Assembly: GCF_036170895.1 (NCBI RefSeq)
Contig: NZ_CP108036.1
Coordinates: 3,596,001-3,660,000, forward strand
Source of the DNA: Streptomyces erythrochromogenes
Lineage (GTDB): Bacteria > Actinomycetota > Actinomycetes > Streptomycetales > Streptomycetaceae
Reading direction: 5' to 3'
DNA: 64,000 bases
A model generated the notes under the pieces. That model saw nothing but the letters and a program-made list of their open reading frames with translations. It was not told the DNA's origin and made no database searches. Below, one piece after another: positions 1 to 8,573 of the stretch. The position numbers and the translations under genes were made by a program. How positions within the stretch are numbered: position 1 is the stretch's first letter; every line of letters begins with the position of its first letter.

Positions 1-330
1 GTTGGCGCTCTCCACACCGCGGCGCACGTCCGCCTCGTCCATGACGTCGTCGTGGTAGAGCGTCGCCAGGTGGGTGAGCTCGACCACCACGGCGGACGGG
101 ACGATCCCGGGCGCGTAGGGGTCGCCGAAACGGGACGCGAGCATGACGAGCAGCGGCCGGAACCGCTTGCCTCCGGCCCGGACCAGGTGCTGTGCGGCCT
201 CGGTGATGAAGGGGACTTCGCTCTTGGTGGCTTCCAGCAGACCCGCCTCGACGGCGGCCAGTCCGGCCTGGACATCGGTCTCAAGAGCCTGGTCCCGCAC
301 GCTCAGTCCGAACGGCCCGACGACGGTCAC
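1..330 (-). CDS. Polyprenyl diphosphate synthase, N-terminal part (cut by window edge)
   Basis: The first 110 residues of a trans-isoprenyl diphosphate synthase, which condenses isopentenyl diphosphate onto an allylic primer to build the menaquinone side chain. The start is a GTG at 330. Visible motifs are GGKRFRP (residues 53-59, substrate diphosphate binding) and the first aspartate-rich motif DDVMD (94-98), which chelates Mg2+. The rest of the gene, including the second Asp-rich motif, lies outside the window. Menaquinone genes further along the window make a heptaprenyl- to nonaprenyl-type role likely, but product length cannot be read from this fragment. Confidence 0.9.
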   Translation of the reverse strand, partial: MTVVGPFGLSVRDQALETDVQAGLAAVEAGLLEATKSEVPFITEAAQHLVRAGGKRFRPLLVMLASRFGDPYAPGIVPSAVVVELTHLATLYHDDVMDEADVRRGVESAN

Positions 331-347
331 GAGGGGTACTCCTGTCT

Positions 348-371
348 GCTGACGATCACGCTGACGATCAC
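348..371. repeat. Two-copy 12-bp direct repeat upstream of the polyprenyl synthase
   Basis: GCTGACGATCAC occurs twice back to back, 18-41 bp upstream of the polyprenyl synthase GTG. It sits where the promoter or 5' leader of that minus-strand gene should be. It could be a regulator half-site pair or a chance duplication. Confidence 0.4.
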
Positions 372-520
372 ATGGATTGTCGATGTGTCGCTGCCATCAC
401 TCAAGCCAGCGTATCGGGTCTGTTTTCGATCACCGAGAGGGCCTTCCCGGCCACCCTCCCCACACTGCCCGATGAGCACCGGTATGTTCGGGAGGAGCCG
501 AAACAACCGGAGAGTACGTT

Positions 521-799
521 TTGCCCAGAACTACGACCGCCTCCGTAGCCGCGGCCCACGGGACCATGGTCTACCTCGTCTCCGTCGCCGGCGGATGGCT
601 CGCCGACCGGACCCTCGGCTCCTACCGGGCCGTCCTGTGGGGCGGCATCCTCCTCGCCGCCGCCGCGCTCGCCACCCTTCCGGCGGTCGCCGGGTGGCTG
701 ACGATGGACCGTATCAACGGCGCCGTCGCCGTGGCGGCCGGCCTGACCGTGATCGCACTGGCGCCGTGGCTGCGGCGCACGATGCACCCCGTCCACTGA
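521..799 (+). pseudogene. Remnant resembling a POT/PTR-family peptide transporter (internal deletion)
   Basis: A 92-codon reading frame starting at TTG. The first half (MVYLVSVAGGWLADRTLG) resembles the TM2-loop-TM3 signature of proton-dependent oligopeptide transporters. The last 25 residues (ALAPWLRRTMHPVH) resemble the C-terminal end of the same family. Intact members are about 450-500 residues with 12-14 TM segments, so most of the protein is missing and the two ends are joined in frame. There is no convincing ribosome-binding site. I infer a decayed transporter that lost its core by deletion. A small expressed two-TM protein is the alternative. Confidence 0.5.
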
Positions 800-832
800 G
801 GCTGCGGCCGAGGCGATTGGTGGCAGAACCCG

Positions 833-2839
833 ATGATCATCCGCACCGAGTTCCCGTACGGAACCACCCACGAGGATGTCCGGATCCCGCTCCCCGACGG
901 AGTGGAGCTGTACGCGCGGATCTGGCGCCCCGTGACCGACGAACCCGTCCCGGCGCTGCTGGAGTACCTCCCCCACCGGCTCACCGACTGGACCGCGCCG
1001 CGCGACTGGCAGCGCCATCCCTGGTACGCGGGGCACGGCTACGCCTCCGTACGCGTGGACGTGCGCGGGCACGGGTGCAGCGGCGGCCTGCCCGGCGACG
1101 AGTACGACGCCCGCGAGCTCGCCGACGGGGTCGCGGTGGTGCAGTGGCTGGCGGCGCAGGAGTGGTGCACGGGATCGGTGGGGATGTTCGGGATCTCGTG
1201 GGGCGGGTTCAACTCCCTCCAGATCGCCGCCCTGGCCCCCGAGCCGCTGAAGGCGGTCGTCACCGTCTGCTCGACGGACGACCGCTACGACAACGACGTG
1301 CACTACATGGGCGGCTCGGTGCTCGCCGTGGACATGCACGCGCGGGCGGCGACCATGCTGGCCTTCGCCTCCCGCCCGCCGGACCCGCACCACGTCGGCG
1401 ACGGCTGGCGCGCGCAGTGGCTGGACCGGCTGGAGGCGGTGGAACCGCTGATCCACACCTGGCTCTCGCACCAGACCCGCGACGCCTACTGGCGCCACGG
1501 CAGCGTCTGCGAGGACTACGGGGCGATCGGCGCGGCCGTGCTCGCGGTTGGCGGCTGGCACGACCCGTACCGGGACACCGTCCTGCGGCTGGTCCAGCAC
1601 CTGCCGTCGGCGCGCGTACGGGGCCTGATCGGCCCCTGGTCGCACCAGTACCCGGACCGCGGGCTGCCGCCGGGGCCCGCGATCGGCTTCCTCCAGGAGA
1701 CGCTGCGCTGGTGGGACCACTGGCTGAAGGGTGCCGACAACGGGGTGATGGACGAGCCGCTGCTGCGTGCCTGGATCAGCGACGCGCACCCGCCGGCGAC
1801 CGTGTACGAGGAACTCCCGGGGCGCTGGGTCGGCGAGAGGTCCTGGCCCTCGGCGCACGTCATCCCCGTCCCGTACGTGTTCCAGGGCGCGCCGGTGGCC
1901 GTCGCCTCCCCGCAGCACACCGGGCTGGACGCGGGCCGCTTCTTCCCCTTCGGCAACGACGCCGACCTGCCGCCGGACCAGCGGGAGGAGGACGCGAAAT
2001 CGGCCTGCTTCGAGTTCCCGGTGGGCGGCGGCGAGCCGGTGGAGATCCTGGGCCGGCCGTCGGTGACCCTGCGGCTGCGGCTCGACGTGCCGTACGGGCA
2101 GGTCGTGGCCCGGCTGTGCGACGTCGCCCCGGACGGCTCCTCGACGCTGGTCACGCGGGGCGCGCTGAACCTGTCCGCCCGCCAGGGGCGGGACCGGGCC
2201 GTCCCGTGGCCGGTGGGCTCGTACGAGGACGTCACCTTCGAGCTGAACGGCATCGGCCACGCCTTCCCGCCGGGGCACCGGATCCGCCTCGCGGTGTCCT
2301 CCGCGTACTGGCCGTGGATCTGGCCGCGGGCCGGGTCCGAGGCCGGCTGGACTCTGGACCCGGCGGGCAGCTCGGTGACCCTGCCGGTCCGGGCGGCGTA
2401 CCCGGCCGGGGAGGGCGGGATCGTCTTCGATCCCCCCGAGCAGTCGGAGCCGCTCGGCGTCTCCTACCCGGCCACCCTGGACGACCCGCGCCCGGAGCGG
2501 CTGGTCGTACGGGACGTCGCGCGCGGGACCTGGCGGCTGGAGGTGGACCCGCGGTACGGGGGCACCAGGGTCTACCCCGACGGCCTGGAGTACGGCGAGG
2601 ACGCCACGGAGGTGTACGAGATCCAGGACGGGGACCCGCTGTCGGCCCGGACCGGCTCGCAGTGGCGGATCCGGCTCCACCGGCCGGAACTGGGCTGGGA
2701 CGCGAGGGTGGAGACCAGCTCGGAGATCCGTTGCGACGAGGGCGGCTTCGTGACGTCGAACGAGGTGGTGTGCCGGGAGGGCGACGAGGTGGTCTTCCAC
2801 CGCACGTGGGAACGCCGGCTCCCGCGCTCGGCGGGCTGA
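833..2839 (+). CDS. CocE/NonD-family alpha/beta hydrolase (X-Pro dipeptidyl-peptidase-like)
   Basis: A 668-residue serine hydrolase of the CocE / X-Pro dipeptidyl-peptidase S15 superfamily, which cleaves acyl esters or prolyl peptides. The nucleophile motif GISWGG places Ser122. The acid is probably Asp244 in GGWHDPY and the base His271 in GPWSHQYPD. The C-terminal third (about 330-600) matches the jelly-roll PepX_C-type domain by position and by its GRPSVTLRLR-like strand. No signal peptide is visible, so it is probably cytoplasmic. It stands alone between a transporter remnant and a convergent HAD gene, so the neighbours do not suggest a substrate. Confidence 0.85.
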   Translation: MIIRTEFPYGTTHEDVRIPLPDGVELYARIWRPVTDEPVPALLEYLPHRLTDWTAPRDWQRHPWYAGHGYASVRVDVRGHGCSGGLPGDEYDARELADGVAVVQWLAAQEWCTGSVGMFGISWGGFNSLQIAALAPEPLKAVVTVCSTDDRYDNDVHYMGGSVLAVDMHARAATMLAFASRPPDPHHVGDGWRAQWLDRLEAVEPLIHTWLSHQTRDAYWRHGSVCEDYGAIGAAVLAVGGWHDPYRDTVLRLVQHLPSARVRGLIGPWSHQYPDRGLPPGPAIGFLQETLRWWDHWLKGADNGVMDEPLLRAWISDAHPPATVYEELPGRWVGERSWPSAHVIPVPYVFQGAPVAVASPQHTGLDAGRFFPFGNDADLPPDQREEDAKSACFEFPVGGGEPVEILGRPSVTLRLRLDVPYGQVVARLCDVAPDGSSTLVTRGALNLSARQGRDRAVPWPVGSYEDVTFELNGIGHAFPPGHRIRLAVSSAYWPWIWPRAGSEAGWTLDPAGSSVTLPVRAAYPAGEGGIVFDPPEQSEPLGVSYPATLDDPRPERLVVRDVARGTWRLEVDPRYGGTRVYPDGLEYGEDATEVYEIQDGDPLSARTGSQWRIRLHRPELGWDARVETSSEIRCDEGGFVTSNEVVCREGDEVVFHRTWERRLPRSAG

Positions 2840-2846
2840 CCCCAGC

Positions 2847-2862
2847 CGCCCGCCGGCGGGCG
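2847..2862. terminator. GC palindrome between convergent genes
   Basis: The perfect 16-bp palindrome CGCCCGCCGGCGGGCG lies 8 bp after the CocE-type gene and 30 bp before the stop of the convergent HAD gene. No T-tract follows it. Its position between converging stops suggests a bidirectional terminator. Confidence 0.4.
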
Positions 2863-2891
2863 CCCCGGGCGGCAGCCGCGGGAGCCGGCGG

Positions 2892-3710
2892 TCAGCCGAA
2901 CAGCCGCTCCAGGACCACCGCGATGCCGTCGGCCTCGTTGGACAGCGTCAGTTCGTCGGCCACCGCGACCAGCTCGGGGTGGGAGTTGGCCATGGCCACC
3001 CCCCACGCCGCCCACGCGAACATCGGGATGTCGTTCGGCATGTCCCCGAAGGCGATCGTGCGGGCGGCGGAGACGCCCAGGACGTCGGCCGCCCGCACGA
3101 GACCGCCGGCCTTGTCGATGCCCAGCGGCTGGAGTTCCACCGTGTGCTCGCCCGCCATCGTGACGTTCACCAGGTGCCCGACCACCGACCGCGCCACCCG
3201 CGTCAGCTCGTCGTCGTCCAGTTCCGGGTGCTGGAGCAGCACCTTGTTGATCGGGGCCGACCACAGGTCCGAGCGCCGGGCCACCCGTACCGTCGGCAGG
3301 TGCGGGTGCCACATCCGGTAGCCCGGCCCCATCAGCATCTCCGCGTCCAGGCCCTCCTGGTTGACCGCCGCGTAGACCTCGCCGATCTCCGCCTCGATCT
3401 TGCCGAGGGCCACCTCCGCCAGCTCCCGGTCCATGGAGACGGAGTGCAGCAGCCGGCCGCGCGCCGCGTCGTACACCTGCGCGCCCTGCGCGCACACCGC
3501 GAGCCCCGTGTACCCCAGTCCGTCGAGGACGTGTCGGACCTGGGGAACAGGACGGCCGGTGACGATGATGTGCCGGGCGCCGGCCGCGCGCGCGGCCGCG
3601 AGCGCCCCGGAAGAACGGGCTGAAACGCTGTCCCCGGCACGCAGCAGAGTCCCGTCCAGGTCAGTGGCGATCAAGGCATAGGGGAGGGCCGAAAGAGGGG
3701 CGGAAGTCAC
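2892..3710 (-). CDS. HAD-superfamily (Cof-type) phosphatase
   Basis: A Cof/YidA-like class IIB haloacid-dehalogenase hydrolase of about 272 residues, acting on small phosphorylated metabolites such as sugar phosphates or nucleotides. Motif I is DLDGTLL, with the catalytic Asp pair near the N terminus. Motif II is IIVTGRP. Motif III is a Lys in GIDKAGG, and motif IV is GDMPNDIPMF. The open frame extends 10 codons upstream to a TTG, but the GTG at 3710 is preferred. It converges with the CocE-type gene. The substrate cannot be told from sequence. Confidence 0.85.
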   Translation of the reverse strand: MTSAPLSALPYALIATDLDGTLLRAGDSVSARSSGALAAARAAGARHIIVTGRPVPQVRHVLDGLGYTGLAVCAQGAQVYDAARGRLLHSVSMDRELAEVALGKIEAEIGEVYAAVNQEGLDAEMLMGPGYRMWHPHLPTVRVARRSDLWSAPINKVLLQHPELDDDELTRVARSVVGHLVNVTMAGEHTVELQPLGIDKAGGLVRAADVLGVSAARTIAFGDMPNDIPMFAWAAWGVAMANSHPELVAVADELTLSNEADGIAVVLERLFG

Positions 3711-3851
3711 GGCGCCAAGGATACGGACCCCTTTGGACAAGTCCTACAAATAGAGCGCGAATCCGGCCTCCCACGCGCCCCCTCAGCCACGTAACGTGTC
3801 AACCAGCCCCCGGGACACCCCCGGACCGCGTCGAAAGCGAGGCAGTACCCC

Positions 3852-5075
3852 ATGCCCCAGCAGAGCCCCCTCGATGTCCCCGAGGGCGACCCGTTCGGGC
3901 CGCACAACCTCCCCTACGGCGTCTTCTCGACCGCCGGCGAGGAACGCCGCCGGATCGGTGTGCGCATCGGCGGGCACGTGCTCGACGCGGGGGCGGCCGC
4001 GGTCGCGCTCGGCTCCCCCTACGCGGGGCTGCTCGGCCGGACCTCCCTCAACCCGCTGCTGGCCGCCGGGCGCACCGCCTGGCGCGACGTGCGGCGCGCG
4101 CTGACCGCCTGGGTCACCGACCCCGGCCACCGCCCCACCGTCGAGCCGCACCTGCTGCCGCTGGACGAGGTCACGCTGCACCTGCCGTACGAGGTCGCCG
4201 ACTACGTCGACTTCTACGCCAGCGAGCACCACGCCACCAACGTCGGGCAGATGTTCCGACCGGACGGCGACGCGCTGACGCCCAACTGGAAGCACCTGCC
4301 GATCGGTTACCACGGCCGCTCCGGCACCATCGTGGTCTCGGGGACCGACGTCGTACGGCCCTCCGGGCAGCGCAAGGCGCCCACCGACCCGGCGCCCGTC
4401 TTCGGCCCGTCCGTCAAGCTCGACATCGAGGCCGAGGTCGGCTTCGTCGTCGGCGCCCCGTCCGAGCTGGGACGCCCGGTGCCGCTGGGCGCTTTCGAGG
4501 ACCACGTCTTCGGGCTGTTCCTGCTCAACGACTGGTCGGCGCGGGACATCCAGGCCTGGGAGTACGTGCCGCTCGGCCCCTTCCTCGGCAAGTCCTTCGC
4601 GACCTCCGTCTCCGCCTGGGTCACCCCGCTGGAGGCCCTGGACGCCGCCCGCGTCACCCCGCCCGCCCGGGACTTCCCGCTCCTGCCCTACCTGGACGAC
4701 GCAGCCGTCGACCGCCCCGGCGGCTTCGACCTGCACATCACCGTCTCCATCAACGGCCAGGAGGTGGCGCAGCCGCCGTTCGCGACGATGTACTGGACCG
4801 CCGCCCAGCAGCTCGCGCACATGACCGTCAACGGCGCCTCCCTGCGCACCGGCGACGTCTTCGGCTCGGGCACCGTCAGCGGCCCCGAGGTCGGCCAGCG
4901 CGGCTCGCTGCTGGAGCTCACCTGGAACGGCCGCGACGCCATCGAGCTCGCCGACGGCAAGCGCACCTTCCTGGAGGACGGGGACACCGTCACCCTCACC
5001 GCCTGGGCCCCCGGCCCGGACGGCACGCGCGTCGGCCTCGGCGAGGTCACCGGCCGCATCGTGGGCGCCGCGTAG
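3852..5075 (+). CDS. fahA: Fumarylacetoacetase
   Basis: Hydrolyses 4-fumarylacetoacetate to fumarate and acetoacetate, the last step of tyrosine/homogentisate catabolism. The 407-residue length matches bacterial and eukaryotic FAH. The N-terminal SH3-like domain contains LPYGVFST. The catalytic domain has YVDFYASEHHATNVG (Ca2+ ligand and active-site His region), the family-typical LPIGYHGRS segment, DIEAEVGFVVG and LLNDWSARDIQAWEYVPLGPF. The upstream GAGG lies 9-10 bases from the ATG. No other tyrosine-pathway gene is present in the window. A short GC hairpin follows the stop. Confidence 0.95.
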   Translation: MPQQSPLDVPEGDPFGPHNLPYGVFSTAGEERRRIGVRIGGHVLDAGAAAVALGSPYAGLLGRTSLNPLLAAGRTAWRDVRRALTAWVTDPGHRPTVEPHLLPLDEVTLHLPYEVADYVDFYASEHHATNVGQMFRPDGDALTPNWKHLPIGYHGRSGTIVVSGTDVVRPSGQRKAPTDPAPVFGPSVKLDIEAEVGFVVGAPSELGRPVPLGAFEDHVFGLFLLNDWSARDIQAWEYVPLGPFLGKSFATSVSAWVTPLEALDAARVTPPARDFPLLPYLDDAAVDRPGGFDLHITVSINGQEVAQPPFATMYWTAAQQLAHMTVNGASLRTGDVFGSGTVSGPEVGQRGSLLELTWNGRDAIELADGKRTFLEDGDTVTLTAWAPGPDGTRVGLGEVTGRIVGAA

Positions 5076-5076
5076 T

Positions 5077-5099
5077 CCACCCCTCGGTCGGCGGGGTGG
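5077..5099. terminator. Hairpin after fumarylacetoacetase
   Basis: CCACCCC (5077-5083) pairs with GGGGTGG (5093-5099) across a 9-base loop, directly after the fahA stop. A TCTTTCT run follows at about 5104. This is a plausible intrinsic terminator separating fahA from the GntR gene. Confidence 0.5.
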
Positions 5100-5215
5100 C
5101 GGATCTTTCTGCCGCCCCGTCGAAACCGCAGGTCACCGGGGGTGCACCAGAGCCCGCCGGTGGCGCAATACTGCTGCAACACCACGGCCCGCGGCCCGTC
5201 GGTATGTTCCGTGCC

Positions 5216-5971
5216 ATGCCAGCCGAACGCAGCCTCGACCACGCCGCGCGGCGGCGGCGACTGCGCGCGGACCAGGCGCGCCAGCTCGCCGACCTGCTGC
5301 GCCACCAGATCCTCTCGGGAGCCTTCCCCACCGGGGTCCTCCCCCTGGAGCACACCCTCGCCGCCGACTACCGGGCCAGCCGCAACACCGTCCGCCAGGC
5401 CCTCGACCTGCTGCGCGGCGAACGGCTCGTGGAACGGCAGCCCGGCGTCGGCACCGTCGTCGTCGCCGAGAAGTACCCGCACGGCCTCGACCGCCTGCAG
5501 GGGCTCGCCGAGACCCTGCACGAGCACGGCACCGTCACCAACGAGGTCCGCACCGTGGGCCCGGTGCCGGCTCCCGCCCCCGTCGCCCACCGCCTGGGCC
5601 TGCCCGAGCACACGGACGTGCTCTACATCGAGCGGCTGCGGCGCCTGGGCGGGCTGCCGCTCTCCCTCGACCTCACCTACATCCCCCTGGACATCGGCTC
5701 CGCGCTGCTGGGCTGCGACCTGGAGAACACCGACGTCTTCCGGCTGCTGGAGCAGCAGACCGGGCAGCCCCTCGGCCACGCCGAGATCACCCTCGAAGCC
5801 GTCAACGCCGACGCGCACTCCGCCGCCGTCCTCCAGGCCCCGCGCGGGGCCGCCGTCCTGATGCTGGAGCGGCTCACCCATCTGGGCGACGGGCGGCCCG
5901 TGGACCTGGAGTTCATCCGCTTCCGCGGCGACCGGATCACCATGAGCGGCCTGCTGCGCCGCTCGCTCTGA
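5216..5971 (+). CDS. GntR-family regulator with UTRA effector domain
   Basis: A 251-residue HutC-type GntR repressor. The winged helix-turn-helix spans about residues 20-80 (QLADLLRHQILSGAFPTG, then ASRNTVRQALDLL as the recognition helix). A UTRA ligand-binding domain follows (about 95-245; PLSLDLTYIPLDIG). I chose the ATG at 5216 because the frame upstream of it lacks family homology and runs through the intergenic hairpin region. It is the first gene of the ferredoxin/ABC/flavoprotein cluster and points the same way, so it probably senses the imported compound or a product and controls the cluster. Confidence 0.85.
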   Translation: MPAERSLDHAARRRRLRADQARQLADLLRHQILSGAFPTGVLPLEHTLAADYRASRNTVRQALDLLRGERLVERQPGVGTVVVAEKYPHGLDRLQGLAETLHEHGTVTNEVRTVGPVPAPAPVAHRLGLPEHTDVLYIERLRRLGGLPLSLDLTYIPLDIGSALLGCDLENTDVFRLLEQQTGQPLGHAEITLEAVNADAHSAAVLQAPRGAAVLMLERLTHLGDGRPVDLEFIRFRGDRITMSGLLRRSL

Positions 5972-6025
5972 CCCCTTGCGCAGCCCTCGCGCAACCCCCG
6001 CGTACCCACCTTCCTGGAGACAGCC

Positions 6026-6253
6026 ATGCCTCTGGTCCCCCAGCGCGGCGACGTGCCCGTGACCATCGACGAGTCCCTGTGCATCGACGGCTGCACCCTC
6101 TGCGTCGACATGTGTCCGCTCGACTCGCTCGCGATCCGCGAGGACGACGGCAAGGCCTACATGCACGTGGACGAGTGCTGGTACTGCGGCCCCTGCGCCG
6201 CCCGCTGTCCCACCGGCGCGGTCACCGTCAACATGCCCTACCTGCTCCGGTGA
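6026..6253 (+). CDS. Small 2x[4Fe-4S] ferredoxin resembling the AprB core
   Basis: A 75-residue protein with eight cysteines in two clusters: C-IDG-C-TL-C-VDM-C-P (about 22-32) and C-WY-C-GP-C-AAR-C-P (about 51-61). CWYCGPCAARCPTGAV resembles the second cluster region of the beta subunit of adenylylsulfate reductase, but the long C-terminal arm of AprB is absent. Residues between the clusters (DDGKAYMHVDE) are acidic. It should carry electrons for the AprA-like flavoprotein encoded four genes downstream. The gap to the binding-protein gene is only 14 bp, so it is co-transcribed. Confidence 0.85.
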   Translation: MPLVPQRGDVPVTIDESLCIDGCTLCVDMCPLDSLAIREDDGKAYMHVDECWYCGPCAARCPTGAVTVNMPYLLR

Positions 6254-6267
6254 AAGGTCCCCCTCCC

Positions 6268-7617
6268 ATGCGTACGAAGGCAGTCGCGCCACTCGCGCTC
6301 GTCCTGCTCCTCGCCCCGCTCGTCACGGCCTGCGGCGGCGACGCCGAAGGCGCGTCCGGCCCGAAGACGGTCACCGTGACCGTCGGCTACCAGTCCAAGA
6401 CCATCAACACCGTCACCGCCGGCACCCTGCTGCGCTCCCTCGGCTACTTCGAGCAGGAACTCGCGGCGCGCGGCAGCAAGGACGGCGTCACGTACAAGGT
6501 GGACTGGCAGGACTACGCCACCGGCGCCCCGATCACCGCGCAGATGACCGCGGGGAAGATGGACATCGGTTCGATGGGCGACTTCCCGCTCCTCATCAAC
6601 GCCGCCCGCGGCAAGGAGCTGAAGCAGCCCACCCGACTGGTCGCCGTGACCGGCTACAACCTGCGCGGCGGCCTCAACACCGTGGTCACCGCACCCGGTT
6701 CGAAGCTCGAGTCACTGGCCGACCTCCGCGGGAAGAAGGTGTCGACCAGCGTCGGCTCCGCCGCCGACGGGACGCTCGTACGGGCCCTGCAGCGCGCCGG
6801 GATCGACCCGGCGAGCGGCGTCGAGAAGCTCAACCAGCAGCCCAGCGTGGGCGCTTCGGCGCTCCAGGCGGGCAGCGTGGACGCCCTCTCGCAGTTCGTG
6901 GCGTGGCCCGGGCAGCTGGCGTACGAAGGCCGGGCCAAAGCCCTGTACGACGGCGCCGAGCTGAACCTGCCGACCTTCCACGGGGTCACGGTCCGGGAGG
7001 AGTTCGCCCGGGAGCGGCCCGGTGTGCTGGAGGACTTCCTGCGGGCGCAGCTCAAGGCCACCGACCACCTGCGCACGGAACCCGTGGCGGCGGCCGAGTC
7101 GGTGGCGAAGGAGACGGGGCTGCCCGCGGAGGTGGTGTACCTCTACAACGGGGCGAACGGCATCGCCACCTTCGACCCGGCCCTGCGCCCGGAGCTGATC
7201 GACGCGCTGAAGCAGGACGTGCCGGTACTGAAGGACGCCAAGCTGGTCGCCGGCGTCGACGTGGACGCCTTCGTGGACCCGGAGCCCCTCAAGCGGGCTT
7301 CGGAGGGTACGCAGCAGTACCCGGCGGCGGCGGCCGCCCGCTCCGAGCTGTGGCTGAAGGGCCAGACCCGTACCCAGAGCTTCGACTCCCCGCGCGAGTT
7401 GCTGAAGGCGGCGCGCGGCGGGGACGTCCGGGCTGCGTACGTGCCGGACGCGGTGACCGGGACCCTGTGGTTCGCGGACAAGGCCGTGTGGGTGGCCGAG
7501 GGTCCGGAGCTGCGGGCCTTCGTCACCCCGGCGGGCGCGAAGGCGTACGTCGACGCGCACAAGGGGTCGGGGGCGCGGATCGTGGACTTCGCCGAGGCCG
7601 GGGCCCTGGCGTCATGA
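6268..7617 (+). CDS. ABC importer substrate-binding lipoprotein with C-terminal NosL-like domain
   Basis: A 449-residue lipoprotein. The signal peptide ends in the lipobox LVTAC (Cys22), so it is tethered outside the membrane. Residues about 35-350 form a sulfonate/nitrate/taurine-type periplasmic-binding fold (TVTVGYQSK; MDIGSMGDFPLL; LADLRGKKVSTSVGSAADG). Residues about 358-449 are extra to that family and resemble the NosL copper-chaperone fold (DVRAAYVPDAVTG, KAVWVAEG, FVTPAGAKAYVDAHKG). There is no Cys in this tail. Start: the ATG at 6268 is the codon at the signal peptide; the frame upstream of it is a shadow of the ferredoxin. Its stop overlaps the permease start (ATGA). Confidence 0.85.
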   Translation: MRTKAVAPLALVLLLAPLVTACGGDAEGASGPKTVTVTVGYQSKTINTVTAGTLLRSLGYFEQELAARGSKDGVTYKVDWQDYATGAPITAQMTAGKMDIGSMGDFPLLINAARGKELKQPTRLVAVTGYNLRGGLNTVVTAPGSKLESLADLRGKKVSTSVGSAADGTLVRALQRAGIDPASGVEKLNQQPSVGASALQAGSVDALSQFVAWPGQLAYEGRAKALYDGAELNLPTFHGVTVREEFARERPGVLEDFLRAQLKATDHLRTEPVAAAESVAKETGLPAEVVYLYNGANGIATFDPALRPELIDALKQDVPVLKDAKLVAGVDVDAFVDPEPLKRASEGTQQYPAAAAARSELWLKGQTRTQSFDSPRELLKAARGGDVRAAYVPDAVTGTLWFADKAVWVAEGPELRAFVTPAGAKAYVDAHKGSGARIVDFAEAGALAS

Positions 7618-8573
7618 CGGTCGGCCGCTGGGCGCTGCGGGCGGCTTCGCTCGGCGCGGCCCTGCTGGTGTGGCAGGGGCTGACCTCGCTGGACGTGAAC
7701 CTGTGGCTGCGCTTCGAGCAGTTCCCGACGGTGGACGAGGTGGCCTCGACGTTCTGGCAGCGGGCGCGGGAGGACGCGTACTGGCACGACCTCGGGTTCA
7801 GCCTGCGCCGGATCGTGTCGGGCTTCGCGCTCGCCGCCGTCCTCGGGATCGCGGTGGGCACGGCGATCGCCCGGTCCCGGATCGCGGAGGACCTGATCGG
7901 CCCGCTGCTGGAGGTGCTGCGGCCGATCCCGGCCATCGCCCTGGTGCCGGTGGCGATCCTGCTGTTCCCCTCGAACGAGCAGGGGATCGTCTTCATCACC
8001 TTCGCCGCCGCGTTCTTCCCGGTGCTGGTCTCGACGCGGCACGCGGTGCGGGCGCTGACGCCGGTGTGGGAGGAGGCCGTCCTGACGATGGGTGGCGGCC
8101 GGGGGCGGGTGCTCTTCTCGGTGGTCCTGCCGGGCGCCCTGCCGGGCATCTTCGGCGGGCTGTCCGTCGGCATCGGCGTCTCGTGGATCTGCGTGATCTC
8201 GGCGGAGATGATCTCCGGCGAGTACGGGGTCGGCTACCGGACCTGGCAGGACTACACGGTGGTCGACTACCCGGGCGTCTTCGTCGGCATGGTCACCATC
8301 GGCGCGCTGGGCTGGCTGACGTCCACGGCGGTGGAGCGGGCCGGCCGCCGCCTGACGCGCTGGCTGCCCTCGCGCGACGCCTCCGGCCCGGTCCCGTCCT
8401 CCGCCGCCGCCCGGCCCCGTACGGGGCGGGGCCCGCGGCGCCCGTCCCGTACTCCCGACCACGCCGCACCGGCCGGTGCGGCCGTCACGGGCCCGGCCGG
8501 CCCGGCCGGTCCGACCGGTCCGGGTTCCGCACCCGAGACCTCCCCCGAGCGGACCCGAGAGGTGACCCGATGA
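7614..8573 (+). CDS. ABC transporter permease (sulfonate/nitrate/taurine type)
   Basis: A 319-residue integral membrane subunit of the SsuC/TauC/NrtB type with about six TM segments. The EAA loop that docks to the ATPase is EEAVLTMGGGRGRVLFSVVL (about 158-177), followed by PGALPGIFGG. The last 65 residues after the final TM (Ser/Pro/Ala/Gly/Arg rich) are low-complexity and unusual for the family. The gene overlaps the binding-protein stop by 4 bp and ends in a 4-bp overlap with the ATPase gene, indicating translational coupling. Confidence 0.9.
   Translation: MTVGRWALRAASLGAALLVWQGLTSLDVNLWLRFEQFPTVDEVASTFWQRAREDAYWHDLGFSLRRIVSGFALAAVLGIAVGTAIARSRIAEDLIGPLLEVLRPIPAIALVPVAILLFPSNEQGIVFITFAAAFFPVLVSTRHAVRALTPVWEEAVLTMGGGRGRVLFSVVLPGALPGIFGGLSVGIGVSWICVISAEMISGEYGVGYRTWQDYTVVDYPGVFVGMVTIGALGWLTSTAVERAGRRLTRWLPSRDASGPVPSSAAARPRTGRGPRRPSRTPDHAAPAGAAVTGPAGPAGPTGPGSAPETSPERTREVTR

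Noticed and set aside
52..3321. Very long plus-strand open frame of over 1000 codons
   Set aside because: It runs antisense through the polyprenyl synthase and HAD genes and out of frame through the hydrolase. Its product is Arg/Pro/Gly-rich, as expected for a GC-rich shadow frame.
5142..5861. Leader-peptide-like ORF (Tyr-Cys-Cys-Asn) before the GntR gene
   Set aside because: It has no early stop, runs through the GntR gene out of frame and lacks the HVDL motif seen at 62928-63029.
6079..6267. N-terminal extension of the binding protein into the ferredoxin gene
   Set aside because: The extra 63 residues are an out-of-frame reading of the ferredoxin, and ATG 6268 gives a proper lipoprotein signal.
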